This document shows, one piece after another, positions 31,181 to 40,674 of a stretch of 43,158 nucleotides of DNA. A program made the position numbers and the translations under genes. How positions within the stretch are numbered: position 1 is the stretch's first letter; each line of letters begins with the position of its first letter. Origin of the DNA: an uncultured Ignavibacteriota bacterium (GTDB lineage Bacteria; Bacteroidota; Ignavibacteria; Tepidaquicellales; Tepidaquicellaceae); assembly GCA_937915485.1 (NCBI GenBank), contig CALGII010000078.1:1-43158 (forward strand). The letters run 5' to 3'. The notes beneath the pieces were generated by a model. The model was not told the origin of the DNA. It made no database searches and saw only the letters and a list, made by a program, of their open reading frames with translations.

Positions 31181-33052
31181 ATGTTAAAAAAATTACTTCT
31201 CGCTGCTTTGTTGATTGTTTTCGGCATTAGTGCCGTAAATGCGCAATTAACAAAGGCTCAGATTGACAAGATGTCAAGAATTGAGTACAAAATTAAAATG
31301 AACGGCGATGCTATCGTAGGCGTCAGGGCTGACGGAAAACCTAATAATTTTGGTTTACCTTCAGTTTCTTCATACCTGAAGAGCGTAACAACATCACCGA
31401 AGATGAAACCCGACTGGGATTTAACTGCTACATTTACGCCTATCGGATGTTCATCGATTTATGACCTGTGTTCAAACGGTTCGCCCGTAACTATCTGGCA
31501 GGACCCCAGCACACCGGACAACATTCATATAGTGGTTGTACACGCGCCACTCGGAGACGGAACGACGTTCCCGACCAGAAGATCCAAATATTATTTTAGT
31601 TCCGACAGAGGTACGACGTGGACTTTCATCTCCGACGTACCGAGCAATATCAAGAGCGGTTTTCCGACAATAAACGGAACGTCTGACGGAAATGCTTTAA
31701 TTGCTAATCACTGCCAGGACGGTACTTCGTACCAGATTACAAACGTTTACGTTGACGCATTCCCGGGCGTAGGTTCGTTCACGCACCTTTATCCCCCCGG
31801 AGCAAATTCAACAACTACACAGCCGATCTGGCCGAGAGTTCTTACAACAACAAACGTTTCTCTTACGAACAAATTCTTAATTCTTGCTTCGCAGAACGGT
31901 ATTGACTCTTCCCATAAAATAATCAACACGGGAATGGGTTCCACACCCGGTACATGGGGTCCGTGGAGTTATTTCGCCGGCGATCAGGCTGAAACATACG
32001 GCCTCGCAAGAGGTTCTGACGGTAGGATCGGTGTCGTTTACAAAAACAACGATGCGAATAATCCCGAATCATACGCGGACGTATGGTTCATGGAATCAAC
32101 CGATAACGGCAATACTTTCACAACACCTTTGAAGATTTTTGATTGCAACTTCGCGACGGATTCATTAGGACCCGTAAGAGGCGTTGGAATCGTCTATGCC
32201 GGTACATCACCGAAAGTCGTATTCGAAACTATAAAACAAACCACGGAAGGTTCGTTCTATCCGGGACTTCCGGCGAAGATAAGATTCTGGTCGCCGATTC
32301 TTCCAGGTTCTGATCCCAACAAGAGCGTTGTTATTGCTGACACGACTATGGTCGGATATCATCCGTACGTCGGCGTCAATGACGTAATGAGTTCGATGAG
32401 CCGCCCGAATATCGGCGTATCAGCGGACGGAAACGTTCTCTTTGCAGTATTCCAGGTTCCTTCGGACTATGTCGGAGGAGTCACGGATACAACAACATTT
32501 ATGGATATGTATTTCACGCTTTCCGGTAACGGTGGTGCTACATGGAAACGCCCCATGAAGATAAACCCCGAAACACCGATTAAAGACTGGAGATATCCGA
32601 GCATTTCATTATGGAATGATAATTCATCCACGATGTACTATGCCAACATTAACGTGTTATCAGGCAACATGCCGGGTAGTTACGTTAACGGATCAGGCAA
32701 CGGCGAATCTGCTGAACCTTACGTATTCGTAAGACTCGCAATTCCGTTGTCATCGGTATCGGTAAATCAGGTATCGAACGAAGTTCCTTCGAACTTCTCG
32801 CTTTCACAGAACTATCCGAATCCTTTCAACCCGACAACAAACATTAAGTTTGCGGTAAGCAAAGCCGGATTGGTTTCTCTGAAAGTTTATGACCTGTCAG
32901 GTAAGGAAATTACGACGCTGGTCAATGAAAACATGTCGGTTGGTACGTATGAATACAAGTTCAACGCGTCCAATTTATCGAGCGGTATCTACTTCTACAC
33001 ATTGAGCGCGAACGGATTCACAGAAACAAAGAAAATGATGTTAATAAAATAA
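31181..33052 (+). CDS. Secreted BNR/sialidase-like protein with T9SS sorting domain
   Basis: 623 residues. A signal peptide (MLKKLLLAALLIVFGISAVNA) is followed by a large beta-rich region. Stretches such as KYYFSSDRGTTWTFIS, WFMESTDNGNTFTTP and FTLSGNGGATWKRP are Asp-box-like turns of BNR/sialidase-type propellers. Residues about 541-623 form a type A T9SS C-terminal sorting domain: NYPNPFNPTTNIKF, LKVYDLSGKEITTLVN, LSSGIYFYTLSANGFTETKKMMLIK. It is therefore expected to cross the outer membrane by T9SS and be attached or released at the surface. No catalytic sialidase residues could be assigned, so enzyme activity is unproven. A good Shine-Dalgarno (ggag) precedes it and a terminator-like hairpin follows. 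Confidence 0.85.
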   Translation: MLKKLLLAALLIVFGISAVNAQLTKAQIDKMSRIEYKIKMNGDAIVGVRADGKPNNFGLPSVSSYLKSVTTSPKMKPDWDLTATFTPIGCSSIYDLCSNGSPVTIWQDPSTPDNIHIVVVHAPLGDGTTFPTRRSKYYFSSDRGTTWTFISDVPSNIKSGFPTINGTSDGNALIANHCQDGTSYQITNVYVDAFPGVGSFTHLYPPGANSTTTQPIWPRVLTTTNVSLTNKFLILASQNGIDSSHKIINTGMGSTPGTWGPWSYFAGDQAETYGLARGSDGRIGVVYKNNDANNPESYADVWFMESTDNGNTFTTPLKIFDCNFATDSLGPVRGVGIVYAGTSPKVVFETIKQTTEGSFYPGLPAKIRFWSPILPGSDPNKSVVIADTTMVGYHPYVGVNDVMSSMSRPNIGVSADGNVLFAVFQVPSDYVGGVTDTTTFMDMYFTLSGNGGATWKRPMKINPETPIKDWRYPSISLWNDNSSTMYYANINVLSGNMPGSYVNGSGNGESAEPYVFVRLAIPLSSVSVNQVSNEVPSNFSLSQNYPNPFNPTTNIKFAVSKAGLVSLKVYDLSGKEITTLVNENMSVGTYEYKFNASNLSSGIYFYTLSANGFTETKKMMLIK

Positions 33053-33078
33053 TTTAACAGTATATTAATGATAACCAA

Positions 33079-33124
33079 AGCAGCCCTCTGAGTATTTTTG
33101 CAATACTTTAGAGGGTTGCTATTT
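33079..33124 (+). terminator. Terminator-like hairpin after the T9SS cargo gene
   Basis: A long imperfect stem, agcagccctctg (33079-33090) with tagagggttgct (33109-33120), with an inner agtatt/aatact helix, followed by atttt. It separates the cargo gene from the receptor gene, 29 nt before the latter starts. Confidence 0.75.
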
Positions 33125-33152
33125 TAAAAACTAATCTTTTCGGAGGGAAAAA

Positions 33153-36074
33153 ATGAGGGATTCAATGATAAAAAAATTTACAACTTTTATCATATTCATT
33201 ACTCTCGTTCTCGGATCCAGCATCGCCTTTTCCCAGACTACAGGTAGTATAGGCGGTGTAATCACTGATGCGGTCGAAAAAACACCTCTCGTAGGAGCCA
33301 CAGTAAAAATTACGGGTTCCAATATGGGTGCAATAACGGATGATAATGGTGAATATGTAATACTCAACGTTGAAGTTGGTACATATTCTCTTGAAGCATC
33401 GTACATCGGTTACGAAACAAAAAGAGTAACCGGGGTAAAAGTGTCGGTTGACCAAAGAACGAAAATTAATTTCCAGCTTTCAGTAGCAGGAATTTCGACG
33501 GAAGTCATCGTTATCGAGGCAGAAAGGAAAGGCATCGAAGTTGACCAGAGCGGAAGGCTCGTAACACAGGAATCTATTGATAACGCTGGTCTTAGGGGCA
33601 TAACAAACATTGCGTCAAAGACCGCGGGCGTCATCACTGACGAAAGAGGTTCTAACATAAACATCCGCGGCGGCAGGAGTTCTGAAAACCTGATTATCGT
33701 CGACGGTATGGCAACGACTAATCCTCTCGACGGTACTTCGTCGGCTTACGTTCCGAACAGCCTTATGCAGGAAGTCTCTGTATTAACGGGCGGCTTCGGA
33801 GCGGAATATGGTAACGCCTTATCAGGCGTAATTAACGTTTCAACAAGAAGAGGCACGGACAAATACACGGGTTCGGCCGAAGTTATTTCTGACTTGCCCA
33901 CGGGCGATTGGATTAATACTGTCTCCCAGGGATACAATCTTTACAACTTTACATTGTCAGGTCCGCTTATTCCGGTTAAAGGAATAGCAAATGTTATCAA
34001 TTTCTCGGGCGCTATCGAAAGACAATGGAATAAGTCCTATCAGTTAAGTTGGATAGGCGAAAAGATCTTCCCGCTAATTGAAGATGAAAGATATAACGAC
34101 GGAGCGGATAAGGTGCAGAAAATTACTCCTAACAATTCGCAGAGTCTCTGGAATTACAGCGCGAGACTCGGCATCAACCTGAACGAAACAGGTGCGAAGA
34201 TTCCTATTAATCTGAGATTCGGATTCATGCAGACTCAGAATAACAGGAGGTTCTTCAACTCTTCATTCATGATGAACAACATCGACAGAATGCCGAGAGC
34301 AGAACAAACAGACCAGCAGATTTACGGAAGAATTGTTCATAACGTAACAAGTAAATTCTTCTACGAACTGCAGTTCAACAGATACCAGACTCAGAGCGAA
34401 CAAGGCGATAATATCTGGTGGGACAACCTTTATGCGTACGGCGATACGCTTATGAATCCGCAGATGATAAATAGACCCTATTATGTTTACACTCAGGGCT
34501 CGAACATGGGTGCTGACCCTAATTATGAAGGTCTCTTCGCCAGAAAAGGCGCCATTTACGGAGCATACGCCAAGACCGATGTTAGTTATATCGGCGGCAA
34601 GTTAGACGCGACGTGGGCAATCAACTCTAAGAAAAGCGGCGACCACGAAATCAAGTTCGGAGGCGAGTACAGATATCATACTTTGAAGCATATCGAAGCC
34701 AACTATGCATTTGAACTCGCTACGACTGACCTTTCGCCGATGGCACTCTGGTACGGAAGAAACAACTCCGGCAGATTCTACGGCTATGACGTGCTTGACA
34801 GGGACGGAAATCTTGTAGATCCCACAACAAGAGATCCGTATCATCCTATAGTTGCAGGCGCGTACTTAAGGGATAAAATCGATTTTGGCGATTTCACGGT
34901 TAACGCCGGCGTCAGAATGGATTATCTCGACGTGAACACGAAAGTACTTAAGGATATCACCAAAGTTTACAATGAAGAAACCAACGAACTTTTGTCCGAC
35001 GATTTGTATCAGGATAATGAGAAAGAAATACTGTTCAGTCCGAGACTCGGTTTCTCCTTCCCGATAACAGATAAAACAGTATTCTCAGCAAACTTCGGAA
35101 AATTTGTTCAAATGCCCGAATTGCAGAACCTGTACATTACCAGGAATGCATTCGCAGCGGCTCTTAACAATTCCGTTCAGAATGTTTATGAAAATGCTAC
35201 ATTAAAACCTGAAAAGTTAACCCAGTATGAAATCAGCGTGAAACAGAGAGTCGGTGATTTCGTCGATTTAGGTTTGACTGTTTATTACAGAGAAACAAAA
35301 GACCAGATTGGTATCAAGAGACTTACCGGTCAGGTTATCGGCGGAAATCCGACCTCCGGTTATGCAACATATTATAATACTGACTTCAGTATCTCAAGAG
35401 GTCTCGAATTTTATTTAAGTTTGAGAAGAATGAACAGGCTTGCTGTTGACTTTGCTTATACTTTATTATATGCATCAGGTATCGGATCGGACCCGAATTC
35501 CAAATTCTACCTTGGAAGCAACGCGGACCCGACGAATCCGGACGGCGGATTCCCGAACTACGTGTTCCCGCTTGACTTTGACCAGAGGCATACAGGATCG
35601 GTCAATGTTGACTACCGTTTCGGTGTCAATGACGTTCCGAAGGGTTTCCTGGGAAGCGTGCTGAAACAACTCGGACTCAACGTTCTGTTTACGTTCAACA
35701 GCGGCAGACCTTATACCGCAAGGGAATTACCGACAGCGTATAACGCGGATGACGGAAAAGTACTTTCAACAAAAAATTCTCTTTACACGAACTGGTCGCT
35801 TAGATTCGATCTGAAACTCGATAAGACTGTCCAGATCTGGAAGTCTAACTGGAATTTCTATGTGTATGTCCAAAACCTGCTTAATGCAGAATTGGTTAAC
35901 TCTGTTTTCGGCGCGACAGGCTTACCCGGTGATAACGGGTATCTTAATACACCGACTGGTTCGAACCAGCTTCCCGCGTATAAATATTACGAACCTATCA
36001 GACTTAAAGCCATTTATTATAGGAACTGGGGTTCACCGAGACAAATTAGATTTGGAATTAGAGTATCGTTGTAA
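33153..36074 (+). CDS. TonB-dependent receptor with carboxypeptidase-like N-terminal domain
   Basis: 973-residue outer-membrane receptor. After a signal peptide (about 1-28), GSIGGVITDAVEKTPLVGATVKITGSNMG (about 30-115) is a CarboxypepD-regulatory-like domain common in Bacteroidota receptors. The plug follows (about 125-235) with NINIRGGRSSENLIIVDGM and GFGAEYGNALSGVINVSTRRG. The rest is a barrel, with NFGKFVQMPELQNLY and TLKPEKLTQYEISVKQR typical of TonB receptors. Such proteins import ligands using TonB energy, but this group can also serve surface protein assembly. No SusD partner is adjacent. Strong Shine-Dalgarno (ggagg) at the start. First gene of an apparent three-gene operon with a large exported protein and a PorV-like barrel. 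Confidence 0.9.
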   Translation: MRDSMIKKFTTFIIFITLVLGSSIAFSQTTGSIGGVITDAVEKTPLVGATVKITGSNMGAITDDNGEYVILNVEVGTYSLEASYIGYETKRVTGVKVSVDQRTKINFQLSVAGISTEVIVIEAERKGIEVDQSGRLVTQESIDNAGLRGITNIASKTAGVITDERGSNINIRGGRSSENLIIVDGMATTNPLDGTSSAYVPNSLMQEVSVLTGGFGAEYGNALSGVINVSTRRGTDKYTGSAEVISDLPTGDWINTVSQGYNLYNFTLSGPLIPVKGIANVINFSGAIERQWNKSYQLSWIGEKIFPLIEDERYNDGADKVQKITPNNSQSLWNYSARLGINLNETGAKIPINLRFGFMQTQNNRRFFNSSFMMNNIDRMPRAEQTDQQIYGRIVHNVTSKFFYELQFNRYQTQSEQGDNIWWDNLYAYGDTLMNPQMINRPYYVYTQGSNMGADPNYEGLFARKGAIYGAYAKTDVSYIGGKLDATWAINSKKSGDHEIKFGGEYRYHTLKHIEANYAFELATTDLSPMALWYGRNNSGRFYGYDVLDRDGNLVDPTTRDPYHPIVAGAYLRDKIDFGDFTVNAGVRMDYLDVNTKVLKDITKVYNEETNELLSDDLYQDNEKEILFSPRLGFSFPITDKTVFSANFGKFVQMPELQNLYITRNAFAAALNNSVQNVYENATLKPEKLTQYEISVKQRVGDFVDLGLTVYYRETKDQIGIKRLTGQVIGGNPTSGYATYYNTDFSISRGLEFYLSLRRMNRLAVDFAYTLLYASGIGSDPNSKFYLGSNADPTNPDGGFPNYVFPLDFDQRHTGSVNVDYRFGVNDVPKGFLGSVLKQLGLNVLFTFNSGRPYTARELPTAYNADDGKVLSTKNSLYTNWSLRFDLKLDKTVQIWKSNWNFYVYVQNLLNAELVNSVFGATGLPGDNGYLNTPTGSNQLPAYKYYEPIRLKAIYYRNWGSPRQIRFGIRVSL

Positions 36075-36105
36075 AAATTAAGTTTAAAAATTAATTTTTA
36101 AGATT

Positions 36106-39100
36106 ATGAATAAAAAAATTATATTAATAATAACATTCCTTGCCTTGCTGGTTTGTGCGGACACATACGCAAAGCCAAGGATTGATATTCAAACTGGAAA
36201 CCCTAGTATCCAGTATTTTCCGAGGGTTGTTAAGACTCAGATAAGGTTCGATCCGAATAATATCGGTACATGGATCCAGAATACAGGTATATTCGATCAG
36301 GATATCAGGACGAGCAACACTCCGGGATTTATGTGGCCAAAGGGTTCAAACAGGTTTGCCATATTCACCGCCGGATTATCTATCGGTACTTACATTGACA
36401 ATCAGTTGAGACTGGCGTCAAATTCGTATAGCGGTGAATATGCTCCGGGATATATTAACGGTATCGGCGGACCTCCTGTTACAAATAATGATTTCAAACT
36501 TTATAAAGTCAGCATAGACGATTCTACATCGGCGGATTATTTGAATTGGTACAAAATGATACCGTACGGAGCGCCGTATGTTGATAAAAACAATAATGGT
36601 GTCTTTGACCAGGGAATTGACAAGCCGGGTATTAAAGATGCTACTCAGACGGTCTTCATCTGCATGACCGACGCATATCCGGAAACTCACAATCAAAGCG
36701 AAGGATTCTCAGGAGGTACTCTTCCGATTATGTCGGAAATGCATTTGACTGCTTGGGCTTACAATGAAGACGGCTTAAATGATATTCAGTTCTTGAGTTT
36801 CGTTGTTATAAATAAGAATACACAAGACTGGACAAAAACACATTTTGGATTTGTGGTTGATACTGACCTAGGTGATGCAGAGGATGATTATATCGGATGT
36901 GATACTTTGAGGAACCTTGGATACTGTTTTAACTCCGATTTTACTGACGGAAATGGAAATCCACCGTCGTATGGAGCAAATCCTCCTTCCTCAGGTATGG
37001 ACTTCTTTTTGAGCCCGATAGAATATACCGGAAATCCGAGTGATAGCGTTGTTTATTACGATCCTCCCGGCTCCAATAATAAAATTAAGAAGGAAGGATA
37101 CAGGGAACTCGGAATGACTTCTTTCGTATATTTCACCAACTCAAGCAGCGGCGGTATCGAATGCGAAAGAGATCCCTCGCTGCCAATCGAGGCATACAGA
37201 TATCTCATGGGTGTCAAAAAAGACGGTTCCCCCTGGTTTCATCCTTCTACAAAACAAAGAGTAAAAAAACTTTATCCGGGTGAACCAGAATCAGGTTCTG
37301 GCTGGACTGAATTCGGTTGGAACGGTAATACTAACCAGGCAGTTATCAAGAACTGTTCAGGCGGTGATACAAATACAACTTATCTCAGCCCTCCCGGAGA
37401 CAGAAGATTCATTTTCAATTCGGGTAAGGAAGATTTCGTTGTTAGATCTGGCGATACGCAGAGAGTAGTTCTCGCTCAGTTAATCGCAAAAGGAACTGAT
37501 AACAAGAGTGCTGTAACACGTCTGAAAAGAGTTGACATAGCGGCACAGTCTCTCTTTAACGTTAATTTCAAGAAATCTCCCGATATCCCATTACCTAAGA
37601 CTGCAGCAAGTTTTGTTGATAAAGGTAACGGAAAGTGCAATATTATTTTGACCTGGGATGACATAGCGGAAGGTTATTCAATTTATGATTCTCTCATTCA
37701 GCCTGTAATTGACAGCAGTTGGTGGAAGTTTGAGGGATATGAAATATATCAGATTGCCGATGTAAACGGCGGTATTCCCGATTTTTACCAGCCCGAAACT
37801 ATGAACAGTAATTTAAAATTGTTGAAGATTTTTGATATAAAAGATAATATTGGAATAATAATTGATACGATTTCTAATATTGCCGGAGGCAACACTGCGA
37901 TTCCGGTTTGTCCACCTTACCTTCAAGTAACTCCTGAAGGATTCCCGAATACAGGAATAAACAGAAGCATTACGCTCGAAAAAACCCAATACCCTGAATT
38001 GCAGGGAAACGAACCGAATTTCGTTTACGGCAGAACTTATTATTTCGCCGTAATTGCGTATGCTTATAAAACAAATCCTAAATCAGGATACAGAAAAATA
38101 AAGAGAAATCCGATCTCAATAAATACGATAAAGGTCGTAAGACCCGATGCTCCTCTGATGGGAACTCAGTATACGTTCAAGAATTCTGATACGATTTCTA
38201 CAAACAGAAGGGACCTTGGAGTAGCTCCGGTGGTAGTAAACCAGTCGGCAGTCGCAACAGCCAAGTACAGAATTCTCTTCAACAACGTTAACGGTTCTGG
38301 TGCGAGTGATACTACTTACAGTATTCTCAGAATGTCAGACGGCTCATCTTCATACGACACACTGAAGAAGTTCCTTAGATGGTCACTAAGCACGATGCAG
38401 GATTCAACAAGAATAGTTGACGGTATTCTCATTAACGTCAACAAGATTAAATCGTATAACATCGGCGTGATTAGAGATCCGATTCTTAATGCTTTGAACT
38501 ACGATTCCATTCAGACAAGATATAGAGGATGGGATTATCTCAGAAACAATAGTCCTTTACAGGTGTTCGAGGGAAGCAGACATTTCACGGGCTCGTATTC
38601 CTGGCATTCGGTAAGCATGAGCCTGAGTTATCCTATGGCGGCTACGTTCAACAATCTGGGCTCGAAAGTCAAAGGGGATCAACTCAGAAATGTTAAAATC
38701 GTGTTCTCGGATATGAATAACGGACAGATCGCGTACCGCTATAAAGATACCTCACTGGTTGACGATAAGTATTTCGTTTATCAGGATACTGTCAGAGTAC
38801 CGTTTACAGTGTATCAGGTGGACAGTACTACAAACGATGTTCGTCAGTTGAACTGCGCGATTGTCAACTCTGATGACATAAATCCCGGAAGCAAGGGATT
38901 CGTGCCCACGACGGATTCGCTCGGCGGCAAACTTTTAGTTTATGTGTTCCGTTCGACGTACGACGCCGGCGCGGGTACAGACCCGTTTTACAAAACAAAG
39001 AACCTGTTCATAGGTACATTATTTGATATAATGTATGTATGGGCTCCCAGACTTATTTCGGGAATGACATACGTTGCGGGTGACGCGTTATACATTTATC

Positions 39101-39516
39101 CGTACACGGTGTCCAGACCGTTCTTCACCGGAACAACCCAGTTATGGTACGATTTCGAAACGAAGAAGAGCGCGTACAGTTCAACGCTCGCAACATCAGA
39201 ATTAAACAGCATAAGGATCGTTCCGAATCCGTATTACGGATACAACGACCTCGAAACATCTGCTTACAACAGGTTCGTGTCCTTCAGACATTTACCGACA
39301 AAATGTAAAATTAAGATATATACTATAGACGGCGTTCTTATAAGAACTCTTAACAAGGACGACCAGAGTTCGCAGATGAACTACGATCTGAAGAACTCAG
39401 AAGCAGTACCGATTGCATCCGGTTTGTACATTGTATTAATAGACGTACCGGGCGTGGGACAAAAAGTGATGAAACTTGCAGTATTTACGGCGGAAGAAAG
39501 GATTGATGTCAGGTAA
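36106..39516 (+). CDS. Large exported protein of unknown function, FlgD/T9SS-like C-terminus
   Basis: 1136 residues. It begins with a signal peptide (MNKKIILIITFLALLVCADTYA) and continues as a beta-rich exported protein with many Gly, Asn, Ser and aromatic residues. The C-terminal 100 residues contain RIVPNPYYGYND, KIKIYTIDGVLIRTLNK, and ASGLYIVLIDVPGVGQKVMKLAVF. This is the fold signature of FlgD/T9SS C-terminal domains, but it is followed by an extra TAEERIDVR instead of ending at the last strand. I do not recognise a catalytic domain. It follows the receptor by 31 nt and precedes the PorV-like gene, suggesting joint export or surface assembly. Confidence 0.7.
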   Translation: MNKKIILIITFLALLVCADTYAKPRIDIQTGNPSIQYFPRVVKTQIRFDPNNIGTWIQNTGIFDQDIRTSNTPGFMWPKGSNRFAIFTAGLSIGTYIDNQLRLASNSYSGEYAPGYINGIGGPPVTNNDFKLYKVSIDDSTSADYLNWYKMIPYGAPYVDKNNNGVFDQGIDKPGIKDATQTVFICMTDAYPETHNQSEGFSGGTLPIMSEMHLTAWAYNEDGLNDIQFLSFVVINKNTQDWTKTHFGFVVDTDLGDAEDDYIGCDTLRNLGYCFNSDFTDGNGNPPSYGANPPSSGMDFFLSPIEYTGNPSDSVVYYDPPGSNNKIKKEGYRELGMTSFVYFTNSSSGGIECERDPSLPIEAYRYLMGVKKDGSPWFHPSTKQRVKKLYPGEPESGSGWTEFGWNGNTNQAVIKNCSGGDTNTTYLSPPGDRRFIFNSGKEDFVVRSGDTQRVVLAQLIAKGTDNKSAVTRLKRVDIAAQSLFNVNFKKSPDIPLPKTAASFVDKGNGKCNIILTWDDIAEGYSIYDSLIQPVIDSSWWKFEGYEIYQIADVNGGIPDFYQPETMNSNLKLLKIFDIKDNIGIIIDTISNIAGGNTAIPVCPPYLQVTPEGFPNTGINRSITLEKTQYPELQGNEPNFVYGRTYYFAVIAYAYKTNPKSGYRKIKRNPISINTIKVVRPDAPLMGTQYTFKNSDTISTNRRDLGVAPVVVNQSAVATAKYRILFNNVNGSGASDTTYSILRMSDGSSSYDTLKKFLRWSLSTMQDSTRIVDGILINVNKIKSYNIGVIRDPILNALNYDSIQTRYRGWDYLRNNSPLQVFEGSRHFTGSYSWHSVSMSLSYPMAATFNNLGSKVKGDQLRNVKIVFSDMNNGQIAYRYKDTSLVDDKYFVYQDTVRVPFTVYQVDSTTNDVRQLNCAIVNSDDINPGSKGFVPTTDSLGGKLLVYVFRSTYDAGAGTDPFYKTKNLFIGTLFDIMYVWAPRLISGMTYVAGDALYIYPYTVSRPFFTGTTQLWYDFETKKSAYSSTLATSELNSIRIVPNPYYGYNDLETSAYNRFVSFRHLPTKCKIKIYTIDGVLIRTLNKDDQSSQMNYDLKNSEAVPIASGLYIVLIDVPGVGQKVMKLAVFTAEERIDVR

Positions 39517-39575
39517 CCATGTTGAATCATAGATTAATTTTAACAGGACATTTTAAAAATTTAATCACAAAAACT

Positions 39576-40604
39576 ATGGCAGTAAAATTTAAAAATATTA
39601 CAATACTGTTGCTCCTGATACTTATCAGCGGCACGGTATATTCAGGCCCACGTAAAAAACTCGGTTTGAGCGCTGCCCCGGAATTATTAATACCCGTCGG
39701 CTCTGTCGGAACCGCGCTTCAGGGTTCAAACCTTGCCTCCACGGAAGGTATTGATGCCATGTACTGGAATCCGGCAGGACTCTCATCTCTGAGCAGTGAT
39801 CGTGGTGAATTCATGTTCTCTCATAACCAATACATCGCGGATATCAAAATTGAATATCTCGCGGGTGTTGTTAAATTAGGTAATATCGGGAATCTCGGCG
39901 TCGGGATAAAAGCAATGTCATTCGGAGAGGAAATAGTTACGACTGTTAATTACCCCGAAGGTGACGGCTCGACTTTCAAACCGTTATTCCTTACGGCTAA
40001 TCTTAGCCTCGCTCGCGCTATGACCGATAAGATTCATTTCGGCGCGAACATAAAATATATAAACCAGAAGATTGCCGAAGTTAGCGCTACGGGCGTTGCT
40101 TTTGACTTCGGTCTTCAGTATATCGGCGGAAAAACCGGCTTAAGATTCGGTATCGCTATCAAGAACCTCGGAACTTCGATGAAATTCGACGGTTCGGGGC
40201 TTGATAAAACTTATACCGACCCTAACGGTCAGGTCGCCAGAAGAGTCAACCTTGCGGAATTTGACCTTCCAACAAACCTTGAAATCGGCGCTTCATACAA
40301 TTTCTCGTTCGATAAAAATAAACATAATTTCATGCTGGCCGGTACGTTCATGAACGGCTCGTTCACGAGCGATGAAGTCCGGCTCGGTATGGAATACAAC
40401 TTCAACAAAATGATTTTTGTCAGAGGTTCGTATGTTAACTACGTCGACGCGAATCAGGATGATGTACTCTGGGGTCCGACACTCGGTATCGGTTTCAGGT
40501 ATCCGTTCGGTTCCGTAAATCTTGGACTTGACTATGCATATAAATTTGTAAAAGAAGATGCGTTTAATACAAATCAATATTTTACTCTGCATGTTGGTTT
40601 CTAA
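39576..40604 (+). CDS. PorV/PorQ-family outer-membrane barrel protein
   Basis: 342 residues from ATG 39576, which starts directly at a signal peptide (MAVKFKNITILLLLILISGTVYSG). The frame extends upstream to 39519, but that would place 19 extra residues before the signal. The mature start has the family pattern PELLIPVGSVGTALQGSNLASTEGIDAMYWNPAGLSSL, and the barrel ends YFTLHVGF with a terminal Phe. PorV shuttles T9SS cargo to the attachment complex in Porphyromonas; PorQ takes part in surface release. Which of the two it resembles cannot be settled here. It follows the large exported protein closely and is the last gene of that operon. Confidence 0.82.
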   Translation: MAVKFKNITILLLLILISGTVYSGPRKKLGLSAAPELLIPVGSVGTALQGSNLASTEGIDAMYWNPAGLSSLSSDRGEFMFSHNQYIADIKIEYLAGVVKLGNIGNLGVGIKAMSFGEEIVTTVNYPEGDGSTFKPLFLTANLSLARAMTDKIHFGANIKYINQKIAEVSATGVAFDFGLQYIGGKTGLRFGIAIKNLGTSMKFDGSGLDKTYTDPNGQVARRVNLAEFDLPTNLEIGASYNFSFDKNKHNFMLAGTFMNGSFTSDEVRLGMEYNFNKMIFVRGSYVNYVDANQDDVLWGPTLGIGFRYPFGSVNLGLDYAYKFVKEDAFNTNQYFTLHVGF

Positions 40605-40621
40605 TCTGAACTAATTTTTAG

Positions 40622-40653
40622 AAAAGGTCGCCTTTTTAAGGCGGCCTTTTTAA
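40622..40653 (+). terminator. Terminator of the receptor-PorV operon
   Basis: An 11-bp stem (aaaaggtcgcc with ggcggcctttt, one T-G wobble) extended by two T-A pairs around a short T loop, ending in a T-run. It separates the PorV-like gene from the GWxTD gene. Confidence 0.9.
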
Positions 40654-40674
40654 TTTATAATAATTTTTATCGTT

